DNA of 64,000 nt from Notolepis coatsorum. Its lineage: Eukaryota; Chordata; Actinopteri; Aulopiformes; Paralepididae. The notes beneath the pieces are model-generated. The model worked only from the letters and a program-made list of their open reading frames with translations, ran no database searches and had not been told where the DNA came from. Made by a program: the position numbers and the translations under genes. Shown piece after piece: positions 9,911 to 20,269 of the stretch. Numbering within the stretch: the first letter of the stretch is position 1; every line of letters starts with the position of its first letter. The stretch covers positions 94,148,378 through 94,212,377 of the forward strand of contig OZ020598.1 of NCBI GenBank assembly GCA_963971535.1, given 5' to 3'.

Positions 9911-12900
9911 ATGGCTAGTTTGAATATAATGGTATGGAACACCGGTGGGATAAACAAACAACACAAACGCAAAAGCGTGCTCACACTGATGAAAAAAGAA
10001 CATGACGTGGCTCTATTAAGCGAAACGCACATTTTAGAGGAAGACATAAATACGTTAGCGGATAACATATACCATAATATTAGTCACTCTTCTTTTGTTA
10101 CGAGAACTAGAGGGGTAGCCATAGTCGTCAGACGCAAATTAAATATCGAATTGAAAGGGGTATGGTCGGATGCTGAGGGGCGCATAACTATAGCTAGGAT
10201 TATACACAATAACAGGAAAATTGCATTGGCAGCGGTATATGCCCCAAATTTGTACGAAGTGGGTTTCTTCACTTCACTAACCGGAGAAATGTTAAACCAT
10301 CCCAAGTACTCATATATAATAGGTGCGGATTTTAATGCCATTTGGAACCCAAGGATGGACAAAACTTACCTTACCTTTTCCAGCGAACAAAAAAATTCAT
10401 CTAAAGCATTAAAAGATTGGTCGAAATCAACAGGGGTAACTGATTTATGGCGTTCACTTAACCCCATGACCCGCAAGTACTCCTGTCGTTCGACGAGACA
10501 CAACACACTATCCAGAATTGATTACGTCTTTGCATCCCCGAGAATATTTGATAAATATGAAGTGGAAATGACACCCAATGCGCTATCAGATCACTGCTAC
10601 TTAATCCTGAAAGCAACATTTGGTACACTATCTTCCCGGGCCCCAAGATGGCGTTTTAATTCCATGCTGCTTAACAACAAGGAATTCATTACACAAATTA
10701 AAGAAGCTCTCACAATATTCCTACGGGATAATTCTAACTCGGTGCAAGATCCCAGAATATTATGGATGTCGGTAAAGACTATGATCAAGGATTTCACGGA
10801 TAGATTTTCCTCTATATTGCGCAAAAATCAAAACACAAAACTATCTGAAATGGAAATGCTTTACTCAACGCTTTTTAATTCTTTAAAATACAACAACTCT
10901 ACTAGACTAGAAAACCAAGTTAACATTCTAAAGACAGAGATCAAAGCAATATACAGACAAAAATTGGAATTGCAAATACGCAGCACAAGACAACAGCAGT
11001 ACTTCCAAGGCTCTAAACCTAGTCACCTATTAGCCATGCGACTAAGAATTAATGCAAAATTTGCAGATATAACTGCCATTAGGAAACAACAAGCTCTAGT
11101 AACGGAACCCAAAATAATAAACGATACATTCAAAGAATTCTACTCCGATTTATATAATTCGGAAACGACCTTTGATCAAGACAAATTAGACACATATCTT
11201 AATCAAATTACTCTCCCTAAACTTACGGAGGACGACGCTAAACAGTTAGAAGTACCGATCACATTAGAAGAACTCAAGAAGGCCATATCTGGAATGAAAA
11301 ACGGCAAGGCTCCGGGAATTGACGGTATCCCATCAGAAATGTACATTTCTTGCTGGGACATATTTGGACCCTTATTACTAAATATGATCTTATACTCAGT
11401 CAAAGAGGGAAGCTTCCATAAACACCAAAATACTGCACTCATTTCAGTTCTTCACAAAAAAGACAAAGACCCCACTGAGTGCGGTAGTTACCGTCCTTTA
11501 AGCCTCCTCGGAACCGATGTCAAACTGTACTCTAAGATATTAGCCATCAGATTGCAAAAGCATATGACGTCTTTAGTTCATCCGGACCAAACAGGCTTCA
11601 TAAAAGGTCGCCTGATCAATGATAACATAAGGCGAATACTGCACGTACTAGATGCAGACAAAGAGGACACCACACCTAAGGCGATACTATCCCTGGATGC
11701 TATGAAAGCATTTGACAGGTTGGAATGGTCGTTTCTATGGGCAGTATTAGAAAGGATGGGGTTAGGAAAAGGATTCATTGATATGATTAAAGTACTATAC
11801 AAGGACCCATCGGCCAGGATTACAACAGGCACATTCATCTCCGATATCTTTCCGGTATCACGCTCAGCCAGACAGGGTTGCCCTCTTAGTCCCGGACTAT
11901 TCGATCTATCATTAGAACCTTTAGCACAATTTATAAGACAATCCCAACACATAGAACCAATAGTAATCAAGGGCACACATCATAAAATTAGTTTATATGC
12001 GGACGACGTAATATTGTTCATGCAAAACCCCAACAACACATTGCCGCATATACTCAAGTTATTATCGGGATTTAAAATAAATTGGCCTAAGTCGGCTTTT
12101 CTTCCTCTTAACACCAGTGCAAAAAAAGACACAACCCTCCCAGGTGCGATACCCATGGTCAAACATTTCAGATGCTTGGGTGTGGAAATATTTCCCACCA
12201 TAAGACAAACGGTGAAGCACAATTACACAAAAATACAGAACAAAATCAAAGACGACCTGGACAGGTGGGCAAAACTTAAAAACTCAGTACAGGCAAGGGT
12301 ATCAATAGTTAAGATGGATGTATTACCAAGAATCAATTTCTTCAGCTCAATGCTTCCGTTACCTCCTCCAGAGGGCTACTGGAAAAGATTACAAACCTCC
12401 ACATACAAATTTATTTGGAATAACAAACCACCTCGCATAAAAAGATCCACCGCACAGAGAAATAAAGCAGACGGTGGCATGGCAGTCCCAGATTTTTTAC
12501 AATATTTTAAGGCCTTCACATTAAGACCATTGAAGATATGGTTTGACCCCCAGGCTTTGGTATCTTGGAGAGAATTAGAAGAAAACATAGTAGCCCCACA
12601 GAGACTGAAAGACATAGCACACACTAAACTTTCAATCAAGCATTGTGAGCGAGAATTTGGCCCAATAATTACCCATGCAATCAGAACATGGCGGGAAACA
12701 CAAAAGAAATATCCTAACCCTCAAGAATGGCATAATCACACTCCCATATTCAATAACAATGCACTCTTAATGGGAAAACGACCTATAAGATTCCCTATAT
12801 GGGAAGAGAAAGGCATACACTCATTAGGGGATATTTTTAATAACAAGGGCCTCTGTAGTTATGTCGAAATATGCATAAAGTTTAACCTCACCGAGTCCAC

Positions 12901-13654
12901 ATGGCTTTTTTACATACAGTTACGACTTTGTATGAGATCTCACGGTGTTCCATTACTCATACCAATTGAACACCACAGATACCACAAATTTTTCTATGAA
13001 AGAGATACATTGGGAGGTTTTGTATCAGGTTTTTATTATCAATTACTAACGTCCTCGTATGAAACCCTTCAACTAGACACTGTCTGGAGGAGGGATATAC
13101 CAGACCTGGAATATGACTTTGATTGGCAAGGAGCCTGGGCAAATGTCCGACTTACATCAAGGAACCCGGATCATCAACAAATCAATCTGAACTATATTCA
13201 CAGGACATACTTGACTCCTATAAGGCTGTGCAAAATGGGGCTTATACAAGACTCCAAATGCTCCCAATGTACAAATGGGGACGAAGGAACATTTATGCAC
13301 ATGTATTGGGACTGCCCACCAGTTAAAGCATTCTGGAAAGATGTGTCCCAACAATTATCAATACTCGTATTTTGGAATATACCTGTACACCCCGCGGTAT
13401 TACTATTGAATGATGTTTTTGAGTTTGCAGTGAATCCACAACTAAAAAGATTGGTTTTATCGGGTATCACAGTAGCTAAAAAACTGATCGCATCACGTTG
13501 GTTTCAACCGGAAAAAATGTGCCGAAAAGTGTGGTTTCTTACATATCTCGATGTGATATATCAAGAAATATCTACAGCAAGAATTCTGGGGCTCAATGAA
13601 TCCAAAATGTCAATGTGGTTAGAAGTGGTGGAGAGAATAAAAGCTAGCTTATAA
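9911..13654 (+). CDS. L1-type LINE ORF2 protein (endonuclease and reverse transcriptase)
   Basis: A single open frame of 1247 codons. The N terminus (about 1-230) is an APE-type endonuclease, with LSETHI, AAVYAPN, GADFNAIWNP, SRIDYVF and ALSDHCYL blocks carrying the catalytic E, N, D and H residues. The reverse transcriptase (about 440-800) has KAPGIDGIP, SYRPLSLL, LDAMKAFDRLEW, RQGCPLSPGLFDL and the active-site YADD. The C terminus has a CSQC...H...C zinc-knuckle-like motif (about residues 1116-1137), typical of L1. It nicks target DNA and copies its own RNA. All main motifs are present and no stop interrupts it. The segment between YADD and KINWPKS looks about six residues shorter than in related fish L1s, as I remember them. 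Confidence 0.93.
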   Translation: MASLNIMVWNTGGINKQHKRKSVLTLMKKEHDVALLSETHILEEDINTLADNIYHNISHSSFVTRTRGVAIVVRRKLNIELKGVWSDAEGRITIARIIHNNRKIALAAVYAPNLYEVGFFTSLTGEMLNHPKYSYIIGADFNAIWNPRMDKTYLTFSSEQKNSSKALKDWSKSTGVTDLWRSLNPMTRKYSCRSTRHNTLSRIDYVFASPRIFDKYEVEMTPNALSDHCYLILKATFGTLSSRAPRWRFNSMLLNNKEFITQIKEALTIFLRDNSNSVQDPRILWMSVKTMIKDFTDRFSSILRKNQNTKLSEMEMLYSTLFNSLKYNNSTRLENQVNILKTEIKAIYRQKLELQIRSTRQQQYFQGSKPSHLLAMRLRINAKFADITAIRKQQALVTEPKIINDTFKEFYSDLYNSETTFDQDKLDTYLNQITLPKLTEDDAKQLEVPITLEELKKAISGMKNGKAPGIDGIPSEMYISCWDIFGPLLLNMILYSVKEGSFHKHQNTALISVLHKKDKDPTECGSYRPLSLLGTDVKLYSKILAIRLQKHMTSLVHPDQTGFIKGRLINDNIRRILHVLDADKEDTTPKAILSLDAMKAFDRLEWSFLWAVLERMGLGKGFIDMIKVLYKDPSARITTGTFISDIFPVSRSARQGCPLSPGLFDLSLEPLAQFIRQSQHIEPIVIKGTHHKISLYADDVILFMQNPNNTLPHILKLLSGFKINWPKSAFLPLNTSAKKDTTLPGAIPMVKHFRCLGVEIFPTIRQTVKHNYTKIQNKIKDDLDRWAKLKNSVQARVSIVKMDVLPRINFFSSMLPLPPPEGYWKRLQTSTYKFIWNNKPPRIKRSTAQRNKADGGMAVPDFLQYFKAFTLRPLKIWFDPQALVSWRELEENIVAPQRLKDIAHTKLSIKHCEREFGPIITHAIRTWRETQKKYPNPQEWHNHTPIFNNNALLMGKRPIRFPIWEEKGIHSLGDIFNNKGLCSYVEICIKFNLTESTWLFYIQLRLCMRSHGVPLLIPIEHHRYHKFFYERDTLGGFVSGFYYQLLTSSYETLQLDTVWRRDIPDLEYDFDWQGAWANVRLTSRNPDHQQINLNYIHRTYLTPIRLCKMGLIQDSKCSQCTNGDEGTFMHMYWDCPPVKAFWKDVSQQLSILVFWNIPVHPAVLLLNDVFEFAVNPQLKRLVLSGITVAKKLIASRWFQPEKMCRKVWFLTYLDVIYQEISTARILGLNESKMSMWLEVVERIKASL

Positions 13655-13992
13655 TGGTAGTGTCTGGTTAGGAGTGAGGGATAATGGAGGTACTATCCAA
13701 GAGGGGGTCCGGGAGGGGGGGGTTTGAGCAGGAGCATATGTGTGTAGGGTTTTAGAAAATAGGTATTAGGGGTATATTATATACTAACATTTATATAATT
13801 GTAATTTCGCTGGATATACACTGTATACGGTTAAAATGTTATTATAGACTATTTTTGTTTTATCCTGTTTCTGTACTTGCATATATTTTAACCACCTTTA
13901 CTGAAAGTTTCATTATGCATTGTGTGTTGAGTACTGACTTTTAATAATCTTTTGTTTTGCAATAATAAAAAAAATATAAAAAAAAAAAAAAG
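13655..13992 (+). other. L1 3'UTR with AATAAA and poly(A) tail
   Basis: A short 3'UTR with a G-rich tract near 13700-13725, then AATAAAAAAAATAT and an A-run of about 14 at 13978-13991, the terminal poly(A) of the L1. The target duplication could not be fixed because the 5' end is uncertain. Confidence 0.75.
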
Positions 13993-14132
13993 CATGGTAA
14001 GACATGCTAAGGTCCTGCGATACACTGTTAGCTACGGATGAGGCACTGGGTCTTATGTACACTACTATACAATGCTATACTATACTATACAGTTATACTA
14101 TGTATCCTTATGCTATCTTGCTATATCCATAC

Positions 14133-15823
14133 CAGTGGCGGCTGGTCAATAGGGGCGCTAGAGCGCCGCCCTCCCTGGTTAAAAGAGAGAAGAAGAAGGA
14201 TTTTTTTATTTTTAATTTTTTTTAGAGTCCTAGAAATAAAATAAACATGTTTAACACTTTGGGTGCCGGGAGCCGTCTTTAGACGTCTTTGCTGGCCATG
14301 CTAAAGTTGCCGGGGGACGCTGTACGTCGTCTTTATATCAATATTTCAAAAATCTGCGATCGGATTCATAATGTCCCTCCGCTGGCCTGTGATCCACCAG
14401 CAGGACCCACTGAGCTCTCTGGCGGTTCAGGAGCGCCATCTGGTGGCCGATCGGCGCAAGCGCTTAACAGGAAGCGCACTAGAGGTTTTGCTAGACGTCC
14501 GTATTGCTTCCGGCCACTCGGTACATGTCCCGTGACTCTAGCTCGTCACTCTACATAGCGATCGATTGCCAATAACTCGATAAACAACATGATTTGGACG
14601 TATATACCATTATACAAGCTGGAGATGGACCGGGTAATAATATATCCCATAATGATAAAATTTCTACTCGACGATGATCGCCCAACGGCGCGCGGAGACT
14701 GGGGTGAGTTTCAGCGTGTAACGTTACCGTCTTCGATAATAACTGATATTATCAACATTTGACCCACATTAGATGATTGGTATAACGCTGCCCACGGAAT
14801 TATAAACGCCCCCTCGCCCATCCGGTCAACATCAGATGACGTGTAGTAACTTCTAGAAGTACGTCTAGTTGGAATTTTTTATATCGCGCTGATTGCCATC
14901 AAACTGTATTTCATCATCAATATAATGCATTTGGGGCTATATATCACGTTCTGGAGAAAGCTGCAGAAAGAGATGAAAACATACTTATACATTAGACCAT
15001 ACTTTACTATGAATATGTGAATGAAAAAGTTTAACGTTGCTACACAATGAACAATACATATAGGACTTTGAATGGGCCCTAATAATGGCAATGTAGCAAT
15101 AGAATTTAAAAAGTTATAGCCCTGCAAAGAAGGGGACTTTCTCCATAGACAAATAGCGCTGGCAATCTATGGTATATCATTAATTTAACCTTAGGCAACC
15201 AAAGTGTTAAAATGAATAATATTTACTCATTTTAAGTGTTTGTGTTTCCAATGCACAATATAACGTTAATATATCAAATATAAATAATTGTTTTCATTAA
15301 CAGGAAGTGACTGTCTGATATAGAATCATACCGCCTCTATACTTTCCATAGCCGCATTTCTCCTGGGCTAGACGTGGGCGTGCACTGGTTTCATCGCTGT
15401 ATCCGTCGCAGCCAATCAGTGCGTAATTCGCTGTGCGTTGAAATATGATGTATTATGATGGAAACCGGGCGCGTTTTCAAGCGATCTATTATCATCTAAG
15501 CAAGCAGCGTCAATACTTTCCGTAGCCGCATTTCTCGGAGACGCTCTCTGATTGGCCGACGGAAATGGGCAAAGACAGACTTATTCATTCATTCATCACA
15601 GTACTGTTGTGTTGTGCTAACAAGCTATTTGGCTAATAGCTGGATGCAGTCTGGACAGAGTGGACATCAACAGTCTGGGACTGTGGGACAACAGTGGACA
15701 TAATTATACACTTTATCAAGCCCTCCTCGACCATGTAAACAGTGAGTTAATTCGGTCTCTCTCTCTCTCTCTAACGTTGGTAAGTCGCGCCCACCCAAAT
15801 GTAGTTCACACCGGCCGCCACTG
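14133..15823. mobile_element. TIR DNA element (CAGTGGCGGC ends), superfamily unresolved
   Basis: The left end CAGTGGCGGCTGGT and right end ACCGGCCGCCACTG are inverted matches. Only a 2-bp AC duplication can be seen, so CACTA-like is possible but unproved. Inner sequence has CCAAT-box-like GCCAATCAG and GATTGG near 15410-15555 and a twice-repeated CTTTCC(A/G)TAGCCGCATT. A TTAA element is nested inside. Confidence 0.6.
14255..15206. mobile_element. piggyBac-like MITE in a TTAA site
   Basis: TTAA at 14251-14254 and 15207-15210 flank ends CACTTTGGGTGCC and GGCAACCAAAGTG, which are inverted repeats. TTAA duplication with ends beginning CAC is the piggyBac pattern. There is no transposase. The last 150 bp resemble 51170-51388, so the two are the same family. 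Confidence 0.75.
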
Positions 15824-15829
15824 ACAAGA

Positions 15830-16949
15830 ACCACTCCTGTTCTTTTTAATTTTTTAAAGTGACCTTTTCATTGTGTAAAGTGACCGTTGAGTGTGAGCGT
15901 GTGCAGCATGTGTGTGTGTGTGTTCATGCTAAAGTGACTGTGTGTGAGGGCGTATACAGTGTGTGTGTGTTGTGTGTGTGCTCATGTGTGTGTGGAGAGT
16001 TCAGTGTTCAAGATTCTGATGGCCTGGGGGAAGAAGCTGAGCCGAAGTCTCTCTGTCCTAGTTGCTGGTGTGCGCAGGCGTTTGCCTGACCGCAGCAGCT
16101 TGAACAGGCTGTTGTTGGGGTGGTGAGGGTCTTTCATTATTTTGCAGGCTCTGGATTTGCACCTCTTGTTATATAAGACCTGCAGGGGTGGTAGTGCAAT
16201 ACCCATGGTACGCTCGGCTGAGCGCACCACTCTGTGTAGGGCCTTCTTGTCCTGTGCCTTGCTGTTTCCATACCAGGCAGTGATGTTTCCAGTCAAGATG
16301 CTCTCTACAGCTCCGGAGTAGAAGGACTGGAGTATCTTCCCCGATACTCTGAACTTCCTTAACTGTCTCAGGTGGTAGAGGCGCTGCTTCGCCTTCTTTA
16401 CGACTGAGTCTATGTGTGTTGTCCATGTCAGGTCTTCTGAGATGTGGACCCCCAGGTACTTAAAGCTGCTCACCCTGTCCACGGTAGCCCCGTTTATCCA
16501 CAGTGGTGTGTGTGTCCCCTGCTGTGTTCTCCTAAAATCCACGATCAGCTCCTTGGTTTTATCAATGTTCAGGAGCAGGCTGTTGTCCTGACACCAGCGT
16601 GCCAGTGCATCAACCTCCTCCCGGTAGGCCTTCTCTTTGTTGTCAGAGATCAGCCCCACCACCACTGTGTTGTCCGCAAACTTCACTATGGAGTTGGAGC
16701 TGAACTTGGCCACACAGTCATGTTTGTATATAGTGAATACAGCAGGGGGCTCAGAACACAGCCCTGTGGGGACCCGATACTCAGGGTGATGGTGTTGGAG
16801 GTCTGACCCCCCACCCTGACCGCCTGGGGCCTCTCACTCAGAGCGGAGCTCAGACCCAGCTCGATCAGCTTGTCCACCAGTCTGGTGGGGACTATGGTGT
16901 TGAACGCTGAGCTATAGTCAATGAACAACAGTCTCACATAGCCCCACAT
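15830..16949 (-). pseudogene. CR1/L2-superclade LINE, broken reverse transcriptase
   Basis: Two reverse-strand frames (16949-16686 and 16713-15982) encode the core and C terminus of a reverse transcriptase: [16 protein letters not shown] (motif A), [17 protein letters not shown] (motif B), then FADN where the catalytic FADD should be, and a tail ending SFFPQAIRILN. The frame breaks between motifs B and C, and several residues are missing, so the copy is inactive and 5'-truncated. A piece of a similar LINE is at 43227-44080. Confidence 0.85.
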
Positions 16950-17087
16950 GGGAGTGGATTGTCACTCGCGTCCCGCTCCCGTGATTCAATAATTATTATT
17001 ATTAATACACGTTATTCCACCTTTCCTACAATAACTCTAGCGCAAAGTGCTTCACTGCACTAACATAGACATAACATGGGCATTTAA

Positions 17088-17872
17088 CTCATTGACCGCC
17101 ATGCTGTTTTCCCAAAGCGCCAGCGTTATTGACCATTTTAGCGATGTTTGAGGACCCATCGTGTGTTCTGTATTATAGTTATGGAGACAATAGTATGGCT
17201 CATTTGACAGACATTGTTCATAGTCCAACACTGACTAACCAGTTCATCTCTACAACTTTAGTTTGTGCGCTATTCCATGCTAAACATCGCCCCTTTTCAA
17301 AATAATCCAGTCTTTTTTCATAGATCGTGAGATATGACGCGTTATATGCATTATGCCCAAATCGTTCGGGTTGCTCGCCTGAAACCCCAAATACTTCCAA
17401 ATCAAAGGTATATATACCATGCCAAAAGCATGTTTTAGGTCCGGTAAAATACGATGCTGTGATTGGTACAAAAGCATGTTTTAGGTAAAAAAAATACCAG
17501 CAGGTTACCTAAAATAGACCTTACCTCAGTCAGAAGGTACTCCAAAATGAATAAATCCCAGTGGCCATGGCGATCGCAATTACTCGTGTATATTGGGCAT
17601 TGCTATCATATGGGAAAGAATAGGTCTGAGGCACCAAATCTCCGACCGATTGCTATGTCCTGGTCCACTCCGAGGCGGAAGCAGCCCGAGGTAACTCGGT
17701 ACTGGAAGACAACTGATATCCCCAGTTCAAAAGATAGGCGATACTGCCACCTGGTGGGATTCGATCGTCATTGCAATTCCAACGTAGGCAGCTGTGCCTA
17801 CGCTCGGAGACACAGGCAGCTCCGAGCGTTGGCGACGAAACACGAGTATACTCGTTTTTGGCGCCCAATGAG
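17088..17872. mobile_element. piggyBac-like MITE in a TTAA site
   Basis: TTAA at 17084-17087 and 17873-17876 flank inverted ends CTCATTGACCGCC and GGCGCCCAATGAG. No transposase. It contains a small palindrome CGTAGGCAGCTGTGCCTACG near 17784. Its ends resemble those at 14255, 41129 and 51388. Confidence 0.75.
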
Positions 17873-18062
17873 TTAATAGACAGAATAAAAGCAATGCTTA
17901 AAATAAGAAAAATTATAAATGCATGCAGGTAATAATGCAACCCGTCCTGTTCCCATTTGTTTATTTCATTTTAACTAAAGGGTACGTTCCGGCTTAGACA
18001 ATCCGGCCACAGTTTCGTAGTCGTTGGTAAATGTAAAATTGTTGGTACTGACTAAGTACATT

Positions 18063-18540
18063 AATAAGATAAGATATTCCTTTATTGATCCCCTTGGGGA
18101 AATTCACGCATCATACTGTAGCATCAGGGCGGAGGGGGGGTACAGGTATGGGCAGGGTAATGACATAAATATAGGCATACAATTATAGTACGGTAAAAAA
18201 AATAACTAAGCGGTGTAAACAATATAATTAACTCTGAATATAAGCATATGGGCTAGTAGGCAGTGTAATCAAAGGTGCAGATGAGGGTCTGTATGCCCTA
18301 TCAGATATATTATACAATATTCATTATGGTCAATAACACTTATAATCTGAATATATATATATACTGTAAGTATACAGTACACCGGTGCAGTATACGGTAC
18401 CCTAACTGGCATGATATATACGTTCTAGTCCGTGCAGTGTATAGGTGAGAGTCAGATTAAGTAGTTTACTAAGTAATTAAGTACTTACTAAGTATGGGAC
18501 ATTTCACTTTAGTAGAACTTCTCAAGTTTCAGCAGTCCTA
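18063..18540 (-). mobile_element. LINE 3' end-like fragment, reverse
   Basis: It begins with AAGATAAGATATTCCTTTAT, then GATCCCCTTGGGGAAATTC, the reverse of the tail CCC..GGGACAATAAAG..(CTTAT)n seen forward at 60640-60690. The rest is UTR-like and the inner limit is uncertain. Confidence 0.45.
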
Positions 18541-18577
18541 CCTCTATCCAGTGTTGTCACATGCCCATTCAAGCTGG

Positions 18578-18597
18578 GGGGGGGGGGGGGGGGGGGC
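18578..18597. repeat. Poly-G tract
   Basis: About 20 uninterrupted G; length may be affected by sequencing. Confidence 0.8.
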
Positions 18598-18908
18598 ACG
18601 TGGCCCAAACGGACATGCGTTAACAACTGACATGCATTTTTGTACGTATGTGTCTGTAGCCTGTGTCTGTCCCTCAAGCTTGTTTACATTGTCAGACAAC
18701 TGACACAAGTACTGTATAGTATAGTCTGTAAAAGGTTGACAAGAGATTAACATTGGACTCCATCAGTTGGATATGTGACACTGTTTTGATTCCACATAAT
18801 AGAAGGTGATATTTTTGTGATCCTTTATTTTTCACCATGTGAGGTTGGACACAATGTAATTGTGTGATTTGGTTTAGAAGTGTTGGGATCCAGGAAATTA
18901 TCTCTGAG

Positions 18909-19271
18909 TAGGGATGCTCGATATTGGCTTTTTTACCGATACCGATATACCGATATTGTCCAACTCTTAATTTCCGATACCGATATCAACTGATACCGAT
19001 ATATGCAGGGTTTCCCCCCCCAAAAAACTGAATCATTTCAGGTAATTAACATTACATATCTCGTTTTCGTGTAATTAACACATTATGCATACTTTGACAA
19101 TACATAAAATAATAATTTGTTCTTACTTGCTTGCCTGGGTAAATTAAGGTTAAATAAATGTAAATATATATATATATTTTTTGAAAACCGATACCAATAT
19201 TTTTAGATATCACATTTTTATGCCAATATCGGTCGATAATATCGGTAGGCCGATAATATCGGACATCCCTA
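18909..19271. mobile_element. hAT MITE with 8-bp target duplication
   Basis: Ends TAGGGATGCTCGATATTGG and CGGACATCCCTA are inverted. TCTCTGAG repeats exactly at 18901-18908 and 19272-19279. The interior is rich in CCGATA/TATCGG palindromes and contains TTGCCTGGGTAAATTAAGG. It shares its whole structure with 42503-42890. Confidence 0.88.
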
Positions 19272-19493
19272 TCTCTGAGTAATGGAAAATGTAGCTTACT
19301 GTACCAATGTACCTGCCTGTTGTACTATGTGTCTATCTGAGAGTAAAGTTGGACACTGCATTGTGTGAGTACTCGTATTACATTTAGCAGGTCAATATGG
19401 CCACCTGTTGCCTATTGTTGCCATACCTGTAGAATGTCTTGGCGTCTCCACGTCACTATATTCTGCCCGTTGCAACGTATTTTTCCTTGCAAC

Positions 19494-19814
19494 TAGTGAT
19501 GCACGATATATCGGCCGATATGGCAGTTTTTTTTACACATCGGTATCAGTCCGATATCAAGATTGGGCCAATATAAAAAAAAAATATATTTTTGTATACA
19601 TGTTTTGGCCTTATATAGTTTCAAAATATCACTCATTTCTGAAAATAAGTTACAAAAGTAAAAAGAAATTTTGGAAAATAGCTCTTTATTTGATTATCAT
19701 AAAGTGTTTTCTATACAGCGATATCGACATCGGTAAATATCGGTATCGGCCAGAACAGCAATATTAATATCGGTTATCGGTATCTGCCACAATTTTCACA
19801 TCGGTGCATCACTA
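19494..19814. mobile_element. hAT MITE with 8-bp target duplication
   Basis: Ends TAGTGATGCACGATATATCG and CGGTGCATCACTA, flanked by exact CTTGCAAC copies at 19486-19493 and 19815-19822. Many TATCGG/CCGATA repeats inside; no coding capacity. Confidence 0.88.
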
Positions 19815-20269
19815 CTTGCAACATTATTATTTTTCCTGTTTTGTTGCTTTGCTTGATTCACTTTTGAATAAACCTCTGAATGATGAATTGACACATACTG
19901 TAGGAACTGTTTTGCACATAGGCTTCGTTGTTTCTTCCAACATGGTGGAAATAGAGTTTGGCATTCAAAACCTTCTGTGAAAGGCCTCTATTTTATCTTG
20001 GATAATGTCTTCATGTCCTGTGAAAATAATTCCCACGTATTTGTATTTGGTTACCAAATGACGTAAGCCTACGTCCAGTAAAAGTGCTTGTTTTTACCAC
20101 TGAACAGAAATCTTGCTCAAACAGAAATCCTGTGAGGTGCTACCTTAGCATTATCTAAAAGTTAAGAACAATGTGATAGTGTTTGTGCATTTCCAAATTG
20201 TGCCTGCAACATGTCACCCACTTCACGTAACGTTCATAGACTTACTGACTATTGATATTTTTTTATTTT

